DNA of 64,000 nt, taken from contig NZ_CP071090.1 of the NCBI RefSeq assembly GCF_017301735.1, positions 6,376,001 to 6,440,000 of the forward strand. Direction: 5' to 3'. Positions 56,889 through 64,000 of this stretch are shown piece after piece. The notes beneath the pieces are model-generated. The model worked only from the letters and a program-made list of their open reading frames with translations. It made no database searches and had not been told where the DNA came from. Position numbers and translations under genes: made by a program. The stretch is from Pyxidicoccus parkwaysis (GTDB lineage: Bacteria; Myxococcota; Myxococcia; Myxococcales; Myxococcaceae). Position 1 is the stretch's first letter, and each line of letters opens with the position of its first letter.

Positions 56889-59402
56889 ATGCGTCGCGTC
56901 CTGCTCGGCCTCGCCTGCGCCCTGGCTACGGCTTCGTGTATGCCGGTCATGGAAGGCCAGGATTACAACCTCGAGGGACAGGAGGTTCGTCTCACCATCC
57001 TCCATACCTCGGACATCCACTCGCGCCTCATCCCGTACGACTTCGCACCGCTGAAGACGGACCAGGACCTGGGGCTCATCCCGGAGGCCGGACCCTTCGG
57101 TGGCGCGACGCGACTGGCGGCGCTGCTCAAGCGCGAGCGTGAGAAGGGTGACCGGGTCATCCACCTCGACTCGGGTGACTGCTTCCAGGGCGCGCCCATC
57201 TTCAACCTCAACACCGGCGAGGTGGAGTTCAAGTTCCTCTCGCAGAGCCGCCTGGACGCGGCGGTGGTGGGCAACCACGAGTTCGACGCGGGCGCGCTCA
57301 ACTTCACCAACCGCGCGCGGGACAACGCGACCTTCCCCCTGCTGGCCGCCAACTACCTCTGGAACGACTGGCGCGCGACGGGCAGCAACCAGACGGCGCT
57401 GGAGACCGCGCCGTACACCATCCGCAACATCAAGGGTGTGCGGGTGGGCGTCATCGGCATGGCGAACATCTCCTCGCTCAACTCCATCGTGGAAGGCGGC
57501 AACAGCCTGCAGGCCACCGCGCTGGAGCAGAACGAGGTGGTGCGCGCGTACGTGGAGCTGCTGCGCCCGGTGACGGACCTCATCGTCGTCGTCAGCCACC
57601 TGGGCCTCACCGAGGACCAGGACGTCATCCAGGGCTACGAGGCCTACTACGAGTGGGGCCGCGCGAAGTCCTTCGTGGCGCGCGCGAAGAGCCCGTGGCA
57701 GGTGCTGGAGTGGTTCGGCCCCCAGGGCGACGAGAAGTCGGTGGTGCGCGTGCTCATCCCCGGCGTGTCCGGCGTGGACGTGATTCTGGGCGGCCACCTG
57801 CACGTGGTGCTCAACCCGCCGCAGCTGCTCACGGACCCGAGCGGCCGCAAGGTGGTGCTCGCGCACTCGGGCGCCTTCGCCAAGTACATGGGCCGGCTGG
57901 AGCTGGTGGTGAAGATGCCGGAGGTGAGCGGCGAGGGTGAGGGCGCCGAGGTCATCAGCCAGGACTACCGCGTCTTCCCGCTGGACGCGCTCTGGTGCAA
58001 CGACGCCATGCGCAAGTACCGGTATGACTCGAGCATCTTCTGGGAGGAGGGTCAGTTCATCCAGAACCCGGACGTGCGCGCCGCGATTGATGCCTGCAAG
58101 AAGCAGGAGGACCGGGACGCCACGCAGCTGCTCCAGCCGTACATCATCGGCATGGACTTCAAGCTGCAGCTCACCAACATCTTCTCCTACGCCCCGCGCG
58201 ACGTGCAGCGCCGCAACAACTCCACGGGTGGTGACTCGCCGCTGGGCAACATCGCCGCGGACTCCATGCGCAAGCGCCGCCGCGTCGAGGCGGAGATGGC
58301 GCTCACCAACTCGCTGGGCATCCGCGACAACCTCTATGCCGGCGTGGTGACGCAGGAGTCGATGTTCAACGTGTTCCCGTTCGAGAACACCATCAACATC
58401 ATGTACCTCTCCGGCAAGGAGATGCAGGAGATGTTCAACTTCGTGGCCGAGCGCTCCTCCGAGCGCGGCTGCGTGAGCCAGGCGCAGATTTCCGGCGCGC
58501 GCTTCACCATGGACTGCGCCCAGGTGCAGATCAACGACCTGCGCGTCCCCTGCGACCTCGCGAAGAACGCCACGGACTGCCCCGCCGAGAACCGCACGGG
58601 CCACGCCCCCTGGCAGTGCATCGAGGACGAGGCGTCCGCCCCCGGCGAGGGCCGCTGCTACGCCAACCCGGGCACGGCCATCCAAATCAACGGCAAGCCG
58701 CTGGACCCGAACGGCACGTACAAGATTGCCGTCAACGACTACATCGCCAAGGGCGGCTCGGGCTTCAACGTGCTCAAGCGCAACACCACGCGCATCGAGA
58801 CGGGCATCTCCCTGCGCGACTCGCTCATCGGCTACATGCAGGGCTTCTGCAACTGCGAGGACGTCCTCGCCGGCAGGGAGACGTCCAAGACGGGCGCCCG
58901 CTGCGGCAACCTCATCAACGGCCAGTGGACGGTGGACGACCAGATTGTGGGCTTCTGCCGCGCCGCGAAGTCCTTCAAGGACGAGCTCTCGGTGAAGCTC
59001 GGCGCCTGCTCGTGCAAGGACCTGATGCAGCGGGGCTTCGACCCCGCGGGCTGCAACGCGGAGGGCATCAACACGGCGGACGACGCCCGGGCGGCCTGCG
59101 TCGCCGGGAAGCCGGCCGGCGGGGACTGCACCTGCAAGGACCTCAACCTGGACACGGGCACCTTCCCCGCGAAGTGCACCTCGGTGCCGGCCGAGCTCGA
59201 CACGCCGTCCGAGGCGAAGGCCTACTGCGCCCCGTCCCCCGGCCCCTACTCGGGCCGCTGCAGCTGCCGCGACGTGCTCTCGGGCACCAACCCCATCTGC
59301 GGCAACGTGACGCCGGAGCTGCGCAACTTCTGTGAGAACCCCACGTCCATGGCCATCGCGGACGCGGTTGAGGACGGCCGCATCGGCCGGAGGGTGAAGT
59401 GA
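56889..59402 (+). CDS. 5'-nucleotidase-family lipoprotein with four C-terminal Cys-rich repeats
   Basis: An 837-residue lipoprotein (signal peptide with lipobox ATASC, Cys at 18). The metallophosphoesterase core (about 35-340) keeps the metal ligands: HTSDIHS, DSGDCFQG, GNHEFDAG, SHLGL and GGHLHVV. The 5'-nucleotidase C-terminal domain follows (about 430-650: TNSLGIRDNLYAG, NVFPFENTINIMYLSG, NDYIAKGGSGFNVLK). Residues ~650-825 hold four repeats, each with CxC-[EKR]-D followed by two more Cys (start Cys near 654, 707, 747, 791). Likely hydrolyses nucleotides or related phosphates at the surface. The stop overlaps the next gene (TGATG). The start has a weak ribosome site; TTG 56886 adds one residue. 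Confidence 0.85.
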   Translation: MRRVLLGLACALATASCMPVMEGQDYNLEGQEVRLTILHTSDIHSRLIPYDFAPLKTDQDLGLIPEAGPFGGATRLAALLKREREKGDRVIHLDSGDCFQGAPIFNLNTGEVEFKFLSQSRLDAAVVGNHEFDAGALNFTNRARDNATFPLLAANYLWNDWRATGSNQTALETAPYTIRNIKGVRVGVIGMANISSLNSIVEGGNSLQATALEQNEVVRAYVELLRPVTDLIVVVSHLGLTEDQDVIQGYEAYYEWGRAKSFVARAKSPWQVLEWFGPQGDEKSVVRVLIPGVSGVDVILGGHLHVVLNPPQLLTDPSGRKVVLAHSGAFAKYMGRLELVVKMPEVSGEGEGAEVISQDYRVFPLDALWCNDAMRKYRYDSSIFWEEGQFIQNPDVRAAIDACKKQEDRDATQLLQPYIIGMDFKLQLTNIFSYAPRDVQRRNNSTGGDSPLGNIAADSMRKRRRVEAEMALTNSLGIRDNLYAGVVTQESMFNVFPFENTINIMYLSGKEMQEMFNFVAERSSERGCVSQAQISGARFTMDCAQVQINDLRVPCDLAKNATDCPAENRTGHAPWQCIEDEASAPGEGRCYANPGTAIQINGKPLDPNGTYKIAVNDYIAKGGSGFNVLKRNTTRIETGISLRDSLIGYMQGFCNCEDVLAGRETSKTGARCGNLINGQWTVDDQIVGFCRAAKSFKDELSVKLGACSCKDLMQRGFDPAGCNAEGINTADDARAACVAGKPAGGDCTCKDLNLDTGTFPAKCTSVPAELDTPSEAKAYCAPSPGPYSGRCSCRDVLSGTNPICGNVTPELRNFCENPTSMAIADAVEDGRIGRRVK

Positions 59403-61387
59403 TGAAGCGACTCATGCTCCTGTCGGCCCTGGCGCTGGCTGGCTGCTACACCGAGGACACCCAGCAGCCGAAGGGTGTCGCCACCTTCGACGTGCAGGTG
59501 AAGGGCCTCTACGTCGCCAACAGCAACCCGCGCACGGCCGTGTCGGTGGTGAACGCATGCGCGACCAAGTACGGCTCGCAGGCGCAGGTCCCCGCCGAGG
59601 TGCGTGGCACGGAGGAGTGCCGCTACGTCATCCCCCGCGCCCCGGTGGACATCGACGTGGACGTCACCGCCATCGACGTGAAGGGCCAGCCGATGGAGTC
59701 CTTCAACGGCCCGGTGTCCTTCCGCGTCGTCCCGGGCAACCTGACCGGCGCGTACAGCTACCGGTGGACGAAGCTCACCAACGGCAAGGGCAGCGGCACC
59801 GTGCGCGCCTCGCAGCTCTACGGTGAGCTGCACGTGTGGGTGGAGGACGAGCCCCCCGAGGTGGACTACTCCCAGGGCCAGGTCGCGGCCGGTGACTTGC
59901 CGGAGGAGCCGCCGACGCGCTCGTACGCCACGGGCCTGTCCAAGTCCCAGTTCTTCGAGGAGCCCACGCTGGCCACGGTGCAGACCCCGCAGAACGGCGA
60001 CCAGCTCACCGCGTACAGCGGCACGTACATGCGCATCGGCCGCAACCCCGAGTCCGGGAGCGTGCTGCGCCAGAACTGCGAGGCCGGGGACCCGAACAAC
60101 AACGAGCCCGTGACGCTGCTCGTGACGGGCATGGACCCGGGCGGCTTCTTCGTCACGGACCTGACGGCGTGCCGCGTGAAGGAAGGCATCCAGGGCGGCA
60201 ACACCCAGACGGCGGAGCCGGACGGCTACTACCCGGGCCGCTTCAACTCCATCTACATCTACAACTACTCCTTCCCCGAGGGCATCGACCCGGGTGACCT
60301 CCTGTGGACGGTGGCCGGCTCGGTGCAGGAGTTCACCGCCACCACGCAGCTCACCTTCCCCTCGTGGAGCGTGCGCGAGCACGTGCGCCTGCTGCCGCAG
60401 GCGGAGTGGGACAAGTACCTGAAGCTGGCCCCGCCGGTGGAAATCAACGGCCGCCGGTGCGGCTACAGCAGCACGCTCTACATCACCGACCCGCTGTGCG
60501 GTTACAGCTACGGCAACTACAAGATGGAGAGCCTGGAGTCCTCGCTGGTGAAGGTCCGCCGCGTGCGCTTCCCGGAGATGTTCCAGAGCTGCGACGCCAA
60601 CGGCAACGGCACGGTGCCCTTCTTCTGCCCGAACCCGAGCGCCGGCACCTGGGGCGCCTGCGGCACGGACACGCCGGGAGACCCGGACGTGCCGGAGCGC
60701 CAGTGCAACATCGACTGCACGCTGGGCATCGGCCAGTTCGCCGGAAAGCTGTGCGCCGAGAAGAACACGTACGACTCGTTCGGCCAGTTCGTGGTGGAGA
60801 TGAATCCGTCCGGCGCGGCCGAGGCGGGCCTGGACGCCTCGGTGGCGGGCCGCGTGCAGTCCATCGTCGCGACGGTGGACGGCAACCCGGACACCGTGAA
60901 CTGGGTCAGCTCCAAGGCGCTCACGCCCGAGTACAACGTGAATGTCTGGTGCGACAAGGCGGCCTTCCTGCGCTTCGGTGACACCAGCCTGCCCAACACG
61001 GCGAACACGCCGCTGGCGGCGCAGACGCGGCTCACCCAGAAGCTGACGGCGACCCAGACCAACATGTGGGTCTCCGCGCAGGACGAGTCGAAGGGCACCG
61101 TCACGTGCAAGGTGGGCGTGGACGCGCGCACCCGCATCAACCTGGTGACCAAGGACGCGGTGCCGGACCTCGTGGTGAACTGCCGCACGGATGACCCGGA
61201 CTCGACGAAGGCCCAGCAGTGCCAGTTCCTGCATGCGGCCACCTTCGACGTCGTCGGTCACCTGCGCCAGGTGAGCGCCGCGCGGCCCCGGTGGATGCTG
61301 CTGCCGCGAGACCAGGACGACCTCTGCTGCTACCCGGGTCCGGGCATGGAGTGCCCGAAGCCCATCAAGCCGTGCGCGAATCCGTAG
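59402..61387 (+). CDS. Large lipoprotein of unknown function
   Basis: A 661-residue protein with a clear lipobox (ALAGCYTED, Cys at 15). The mature part is beta-rich: VATFDVQVKGLYVANSNP, APVDIDVDVTAIDVKG, ATVQTPQNGDQLTAYSGTYM. It carries at least 18 Cys, probably in disulfides, some clustered (FQSCDANGNGTVPFFCPNP, DDLCCYPGPGMEC). I know no named domain, though the N-terminal strands recall Ig-like or fibronectin folds. Its ATG shares the A of the nucleotidase stop. It is probably held at the outer membrane together with the barrel encoded next. Confidence 0.75.
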   Translation: MKRLMLLSALALAGCYTEDTQQPKGVATFDVQVKGLYVANSNPRTAVSVVNACATKYGSQAQVPAEVRGTEECRYVIPRAPVDIDVDVTAIDVKGQPMESFNGPVSFRVVPGNLTGAYSYRWTKLTNGKGSGTVRASQLYGELHVWVEDEPPEVDYSQGQVAAGDLPEEPPTRSYATGLSKSQFFEEPTLATVQTPQNGDQLTAYSGTYMRIGRNPESGSVLRQNCEAGDPNNNEPVTLLVTGMDPGGFFVTDLTACRVKEGIQGGNTQTAEPDGYYPGRFNSIYIYNYSFPEGIDPGDLLWTVAGSVQEFTATTQLTFPSWSVREHVRLLPQAEWDKYLKLAPPVEINGRRCGYSSTLYITDPLCGYSYGNYKMESLESSLVKVRRVRFPEMFQSCDANGNGTVPFFCPNPSAGTWGACGTDTPGDPDVPERQCNIDCTLGIGQFAGKLCAEKNTYDSFGQFVVEMNPSGAAEAGLDASVAGRVQSIVATVDGNPDTVNWVSSKALTPEYNVNVWCDKAAFLRFGDTSLPNTANTPLAAQTRLTQKLTATQTNMWVSAQDESKGTVTCKVGVDARTRINLVTKDAVPDLVVNCRTDDPDSTKAQQCQFLHAATFDVVGHLRQVSAARPRWMLLPRDQDDLCCYPGPGMECPKPIKPCANP

Positions 61388-61402
61388 TCTGATGACGAAG
61401 TT

Positions 61403-61428
61403 CGCGCCCCGGTGAGAGCCGGGGCGCG
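61403..61428 (+). other. 10-bp perfect hairpin between the lipoprotein and barrel genes
   Basis: CGCGCCCCGG (61403-61412) pairs perfectly with CCGGGGCGCG (61419-61428), loop of six bases. It lies 15 bp after the lipoprotein stop and 42 bp before the barrel's TTG start, with no T-run. It could weaken or stabilise read-through within the operon; a role in mRNA processing is a guess. Confidence 0.5.
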
Positions 61429-61470
61429 GGGAGGAGCGGTTCCCCCCGGGCCGCTTCGTGGAGAGGGACA

Positions 61471-63006
61471 TTGAAAACGCTGCAGACGCTGGCCCTGACC
61501 GGGCTGCTATCCCTGAGTGCGCCCGCCTGGGCCGGTGATTTCGTGGACACGCGCCTGTCGTTCGTCTTCGCGGACGACAACGTGCTGGCGGGCTCGGGCG
61601 AGACAACGCCCAACAGCCCGAACGCACGCTTTGGCGCGGGCAACCAGAACACCCAGTTCTACGACAACTTCAACACCAAGTTCTCCGGCTTCGAGTCGCT
61701 GTCGAACGTGGTGCTCTACAAGCGTGCGCCCGCGTTCTTCGAGGGGCTCACCACGGAAGCGGCGCTGACGCTGCTGGTGCTGGAGCGCCCCGCGGGTGGC
61801 GTCGACATCCGCGACAACTCCAGCTACATCCGGCTCAACTACCAGCCGCCGGGCTGGGGCGAGAAGGAGGGCATCTCCCTCGTCGGCTTCCCGGTGTCCG
61901 CGGACCGCTTCCGTCTGGGCTACGCGTACCGCATCTCCTGGGGCGGCAGCGACGTGTTCACCACGCGCTCCGCGACCAACGGCGTGCCGGGCGCGAAGCT
62001 GCAGATTACGCGTGACAAGTGGTACGCGTACGTCGGCGGCAAGACGGCGCTGGTGCAGAACGAGCTCATCCTCGAGGAGGAGACGCTCTACGGCGTCATG
62101 GCCGGCGCGGGCTGGGACATCCTGGACACGCTGCGCGTCGAGGCGGGCGGCGGCTACTTCCAGAAGGGCCTGGTGCCCGGCCTGGCGACGCTCGGCGTGG
62201 AGGCCCCGGTGAATGCCGCGGGCATCTCCGGCCAGGTCGTCTACCACGTGGGCGTGCCGGTGGGCACGAGCGTGGACTTCCGGCTCTACAAGAACGACCC
62301 GGACATCTACCAGCGCTTCTTCGCGCCGGAGCTGTACCCGGGAGGCCTCTCCTACTCCGTATCGCTCGAGGGCAGCTACCTGTCGCAGACGCTGGAGAAG
62401 CCGGACGAGTTCGGCGCCACCCAGCCGCAGGGCGCCACCGCCCTGGCCCTGCAGGCGCGCGCCAAGTGGAACTTCCTGCGCCTCAGCCTCCTGGGCCTGT
62501 ACCGCAGCCTCTCGTACATCCAGTTCAACGTGCCGGGCTTCCCCCCGTTCCAAGATTTCCCGGACGGCACGAAGCTGAAGCCGGAGATGTTCCTGGCGCT
62601 GGGCGCGGACTACCACTTCCCGAAGATGCACTTCACGCCGGGCTTCGTCGTCGGCGTGCAGCAGCCGGCGTCGTTCCGCAGCCCCACCCCGGTGCTGGGC
62701 GGCAACAACCCGCCCGAGGGCCTCATCGGCACGCGCACCGTGGTGGTGCGAGACGTGAATCAACTCAGCGTGCTCCCCGAGGTGTGCAGCAAGTCCAACT
62801 CGGTCTGCCAGGCGCAGCCCATCTACTCGGCGAAGGCCACCTTCCGCTGGGATTTGTCTGACTCCGTCGCCGCCGTGGGCGAGGTCTACTACACGTACGA
62901 CAACAACCGGACCACGTTCCGCGACGACATCACCGGCGTGGCGCAGCCCACGTTCGAGGACCCGCACGCGCTGGGCTTCAACACGCTGCTGCAGGCGCGC
63001 TTCTAA
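61471..63006 (+). CDS. Predicted outer-membrane beta-barrel protein
   Basis: The 511-residue protein has a TTG start at 61471 with GAGAGGG 3-9 nt before it. Signal peptide MKTLQTLALTGLLSLSAPAWA, cleaved before GDFVD. The mature protein alternates amphipathic strands (DTRLSFVFADDN, NVVLYKRAPAFFEGL, YAYRISWGG, LRVEAGGGYFQKG, AVGEVYYTYDNN) and ends in LQARF, the C-terminal Phe typical of barrels recognised by BamA. I cannot name its family. It is the third gene of the nucleotidase operon, suggesting a channel or anchor for the two surface lipoproteins. Confidence 0.82.
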   Translation: MKTLQTLALTGLLSLSAPAWAGDFVDTRLSFVFADDNVLAGSGETTPNSPNARFGAGNQNTQFYDNFNTKFSGFESLSNVVLYKRAPAFFEGLTTEAALTLLVLERPAGGVDIRDNSSYIRLNYQPPGWGEKEGISLVGFPVSADRFRLGYAYRISWGGSDVFTTRSATNGVPGAKLQITRDKWYAYVGGKTALVQNELILEEETLYGVMAGAGWDILDTLRVEAGGGYFQKGLVPGLATLGVEAPVNAAGISGQVVYHVGVPVGTSVDFRLYKNDPDIYQRFFAPELYPGGLSYSVSLEGSYLSQTLEKPDEFGATQPQGATALALQARAKWNFLRLSLLGLYRSLSYIQFNVPGFPPFQDFPDGTKLKPEMFLALGADYHFPKMHFTPGFVVGVQQPASFRSPTPVLGGNNPPEGLIGTRTVVVRDVNQLSVLPEVCSKSNSVCQAQPIYSAKATFRWDLSDSVAAVGEVYYTYDNNRTTFRDDITGVAQPTFEDPHALGFNTLLQARF

Positions 63007-63034
63007 ACAGGCGCCCGTCCTTCTCCTGAAACAC

Positions 63035-63070
63035 CACGGCCCGACTCCCTTCGTGGGGAGCCGGGCCGTG
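63035..63070. terminator. 15-bp hairpin between convergent genes
   Basis: CACGGCCCGACTCCC (63035-63049) pairs with GGGAGCCGGGCCGTG (63056-63070) with one mismatch, six-base loop. It lies 28 bp after the barrel gene stop and 27 bp from the ATPase stop and can serve both strands. No long T-run. Confidence 0.6.
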
Positions 63071-63097
63071 TCGTCTCCGGAGTCTTGTGTTGGCGCC

Positions 63098-64000
63098 TCA
63101 GGCGGACGTCATGCGCACCACCTCTTCGAAGGCGGTGAGGCCCTGGGCCAGCTTGCGCACGGCGGCCTCGCGCAGGGTGCGCATGCCCGAGCGCCGCGCG
63201 GCCTCCACCAGCTTCTCGTAGGGCGCCTCGCGCGAGACGAGGTCCCTCAACTCGCCGCCGCAGGTGACGATTTCGAAGACGCCGGTGCGGCCCACGAAGC
63301 CGGTGCCCCGGCAGCGCACGCAGCCGGCGCCCTTGAGCAGCCGCACACCGCCGGGCAAGAGCGGCAGCGGCGCCTGGAGCGCGAGCAGCTCGTCCGGGGT
63401 GAGCGTCGTCTCCTCCGCGCAGTGGCTGCACACGCGCCGCAGCAGGCGCTGGGCCATGACGCCCAGGAGGCTCTGCGCGAGGAGGAAGGACGGCACGCCC
63501 AAGTCCCGCATGCGCGCCACCGCGCCCAGCGCGTCGTTGGTGTGCAGCGTGGAGAGCACGAGGTGGCCGGTGAGCGCGGATTGAATGGCGTTCTCCGCCG
63601 TCTCCGGGTCTCGAATCTCGCCCACCATGATGACGTCCGGGTCCTGGCGGAGGATGTGGCGCAGCGCCCCGGCGAAGTCGAGCCCGGCCTTGGGCTGCAC
63701 CTGCACCTGATTGAAGGCGTCCCACACCATTTCGATGGGGTCTTCAATGGTGGTGACGTTGACGTCCGGCCCGGCCAGCGCCTTGAGCGCCGAGTACAGC
63801 GTCGTCGTCTTGCCGCTGCCCGTGGGGCCGGTGACGAGGATGAGGCCATGGGGACGGTCAATCCAAGACTCGAAGGAGGCCTTCTCGTCCTGCTCGAAGC
63901 CGAGCTGGGCGATGTCCTGCACCAGCGTCTCCGGGTCGAAGATGCGGATGACCACCTTCTCGCCGAAGGCGGTGGGCAGCGTGGACACGCGCAACTCCAC
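63098..64000 (-). CDS. GspE/PilB-type secretion or pilus ATPase (partial, N-terminus cut)
   Basis: The C-terminal 300 residues of a type II secretion / type IV pilus assembly ATPase; the gene runs off the right edge, so the first residue here is internal. Motifs in order: Walker A ILVTGPTGSGKTTTLYSAL, Asp box TIEDPIEMVWDAFNQ, Walker B RQDPDVIMVGEIRDPETAE, His box GHLVLSTLHTNDA and tetracysteine zinc site VCSHC with GCVRCRGTGFVGRTGVFEI. It powers pseudopilus or pilus assembly from the cytosolic side of the inner membrane. Whether it is PilB- or GspE-like cannot be decided without the N-terminus. No partner genes are visible. Confidence 0.93.
   Translation of the reverse strand: MELRVSTLPTAFGEKVVIRIFDPETLVQDIAQLGFEQDEKASFESWIDRPHGLILVTGPTGSGKTTTLYSALKALAGPDVNVTTIEDPIEMVWDAFNQVQVQPKAGLDFAGALRHILRQDPDVIMVGEIRDPETAENAIQSALTGHLVLSTLHTNDALGAVARMRDLGVPSFLLAQSLLGVMAQRLLRRVCSHCAEETTLTPDELLALQAPLPLLPGGVRLLKGAGCVRCRGTGFVGRTGVFEIVTCGGELRDLVSREAPYEKLVEAARRSGMRTLREAAVRKLAQGLTAFEEVVRMTSA

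Noticed and set aside
59246..61627. Long minus-strand open frame opposite the lipoprotein gene
   Set aside because: Same composition artefact. The plus-strand protein has a lipobox and stop/start coupling to the nucleotidase.
1..64000. CRISPR array, insertion sequence or prophage
   Set aside because: No regularly spaced short repeats, transposase motifs, integrase or phage structural genes were found; the local repeats are small duplications of two units.

Overview
The window is very GC-rich DNA with third-position GC bias in every gene. Several marks point to a myxobacterium, most likely Myxococcaceae (Myxococcus, Corallococcus or a relative): an MglA-type GTPase paralogue, two proteases with MYXO-CTERM tails, a CheA-receiver chemosensory operon, a eukaryote-like Ser/Thr kinase and many one- and two-component proteins. 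I see no insertion sequence, prophage, CRISPR array or rRNA operon, and no gene-free stretch longer than about 300 bp. It reads as ordinary chromosome, with housekeeping genes mixed with lineage-specific signalling and envelope genes.

Layout, left to right. 1-5.9 kb (minus): folC (cut by the window edge), accD, then a compact second-messenger set: a metallo-beta-lactamase-fold phosphodiesterase-like protein, a Crp-type regulator and a CHASE2 adenylate/guanylate cyclase. 6-8.2 kb (plus): purM-purN-DUF523, joined by ATGA overlaps. 8.4-12.4 kb: a small unknown protein, a 3-hydroxyisobutyryl-CoA hydrolase, a HAD phosphatase and a FAD-dependent oxidoreductase. 12.5-16 kb (plus): rpmB, the peptidoglycan-recycling pair murQ-anmK, and an MglA-like GTPase with a long C-terminal extension. 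16-19.2 kb: a DUF4388 protein whose 3' end is tandemly duplicated, a divergent PGM-like metalloenzyme and a lipoprotein metallopeptidase. 19.3-28.8 kb: a hybrid histidine kinase, an OmpA-family protein, an exported TldD-like protease, a nucleotide-sugar dehydrogenase, a heparinase II/III-like protein and a degenerate histidine kinase.

28.9-36.2 kb (minus) is a six-gene chemosensory operon, cheW-cheR(TPR)-mcp-cheY-cheW-cheA(receiver), without cheB. A Ser/Thr kinase fused to PEGA and TonB-C-type domains diverges from it. 38.6-41.8 kb (minus) is a coupled operon of a secreted protein, two matrixin-like MYXO-CTERM proteases and a HAD-IB phosphatase. 41.9-44.2 kb (plus) carries gltX, a small secreted protein, tRNA-Gln(CTG), tRNA-Glu(CTC) and an excellent intrinsic terminator. 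44.3-48 kb holds two response-regulator/kinase proteins and small unknowns.

48-52 kb (minus) encodes E1-alpha, E1-beta and E2 of a pyruvate dehydrogenase-type complex. 52-56.8 kb holds a HAD-like protein, a large membrane protein of unknown function, an organophosphate:phosphate antiporter-like MFS protein and a NUDIX hydrolase. 56.9-63 kb (plus) is an envelope operon: a 5'-nucleotidase lipoprotein ending in four Cys-rich repeats, a large unknown lipoprotein and an outer-membrane beta-barrel. The right edge cuts a GspE/PilB-type ATPase.

The strongest candidates for undescribed biology are the nucleotidase-lipoprotein-barrel operon, the paired MYXO-CTERM matrixins with their small secreted partner, the Ser/Thr kinase-PEGA-TonB-C fusion beside a chemosensory operon, and the compact cyclase-CRP-phosphodiesterase set.
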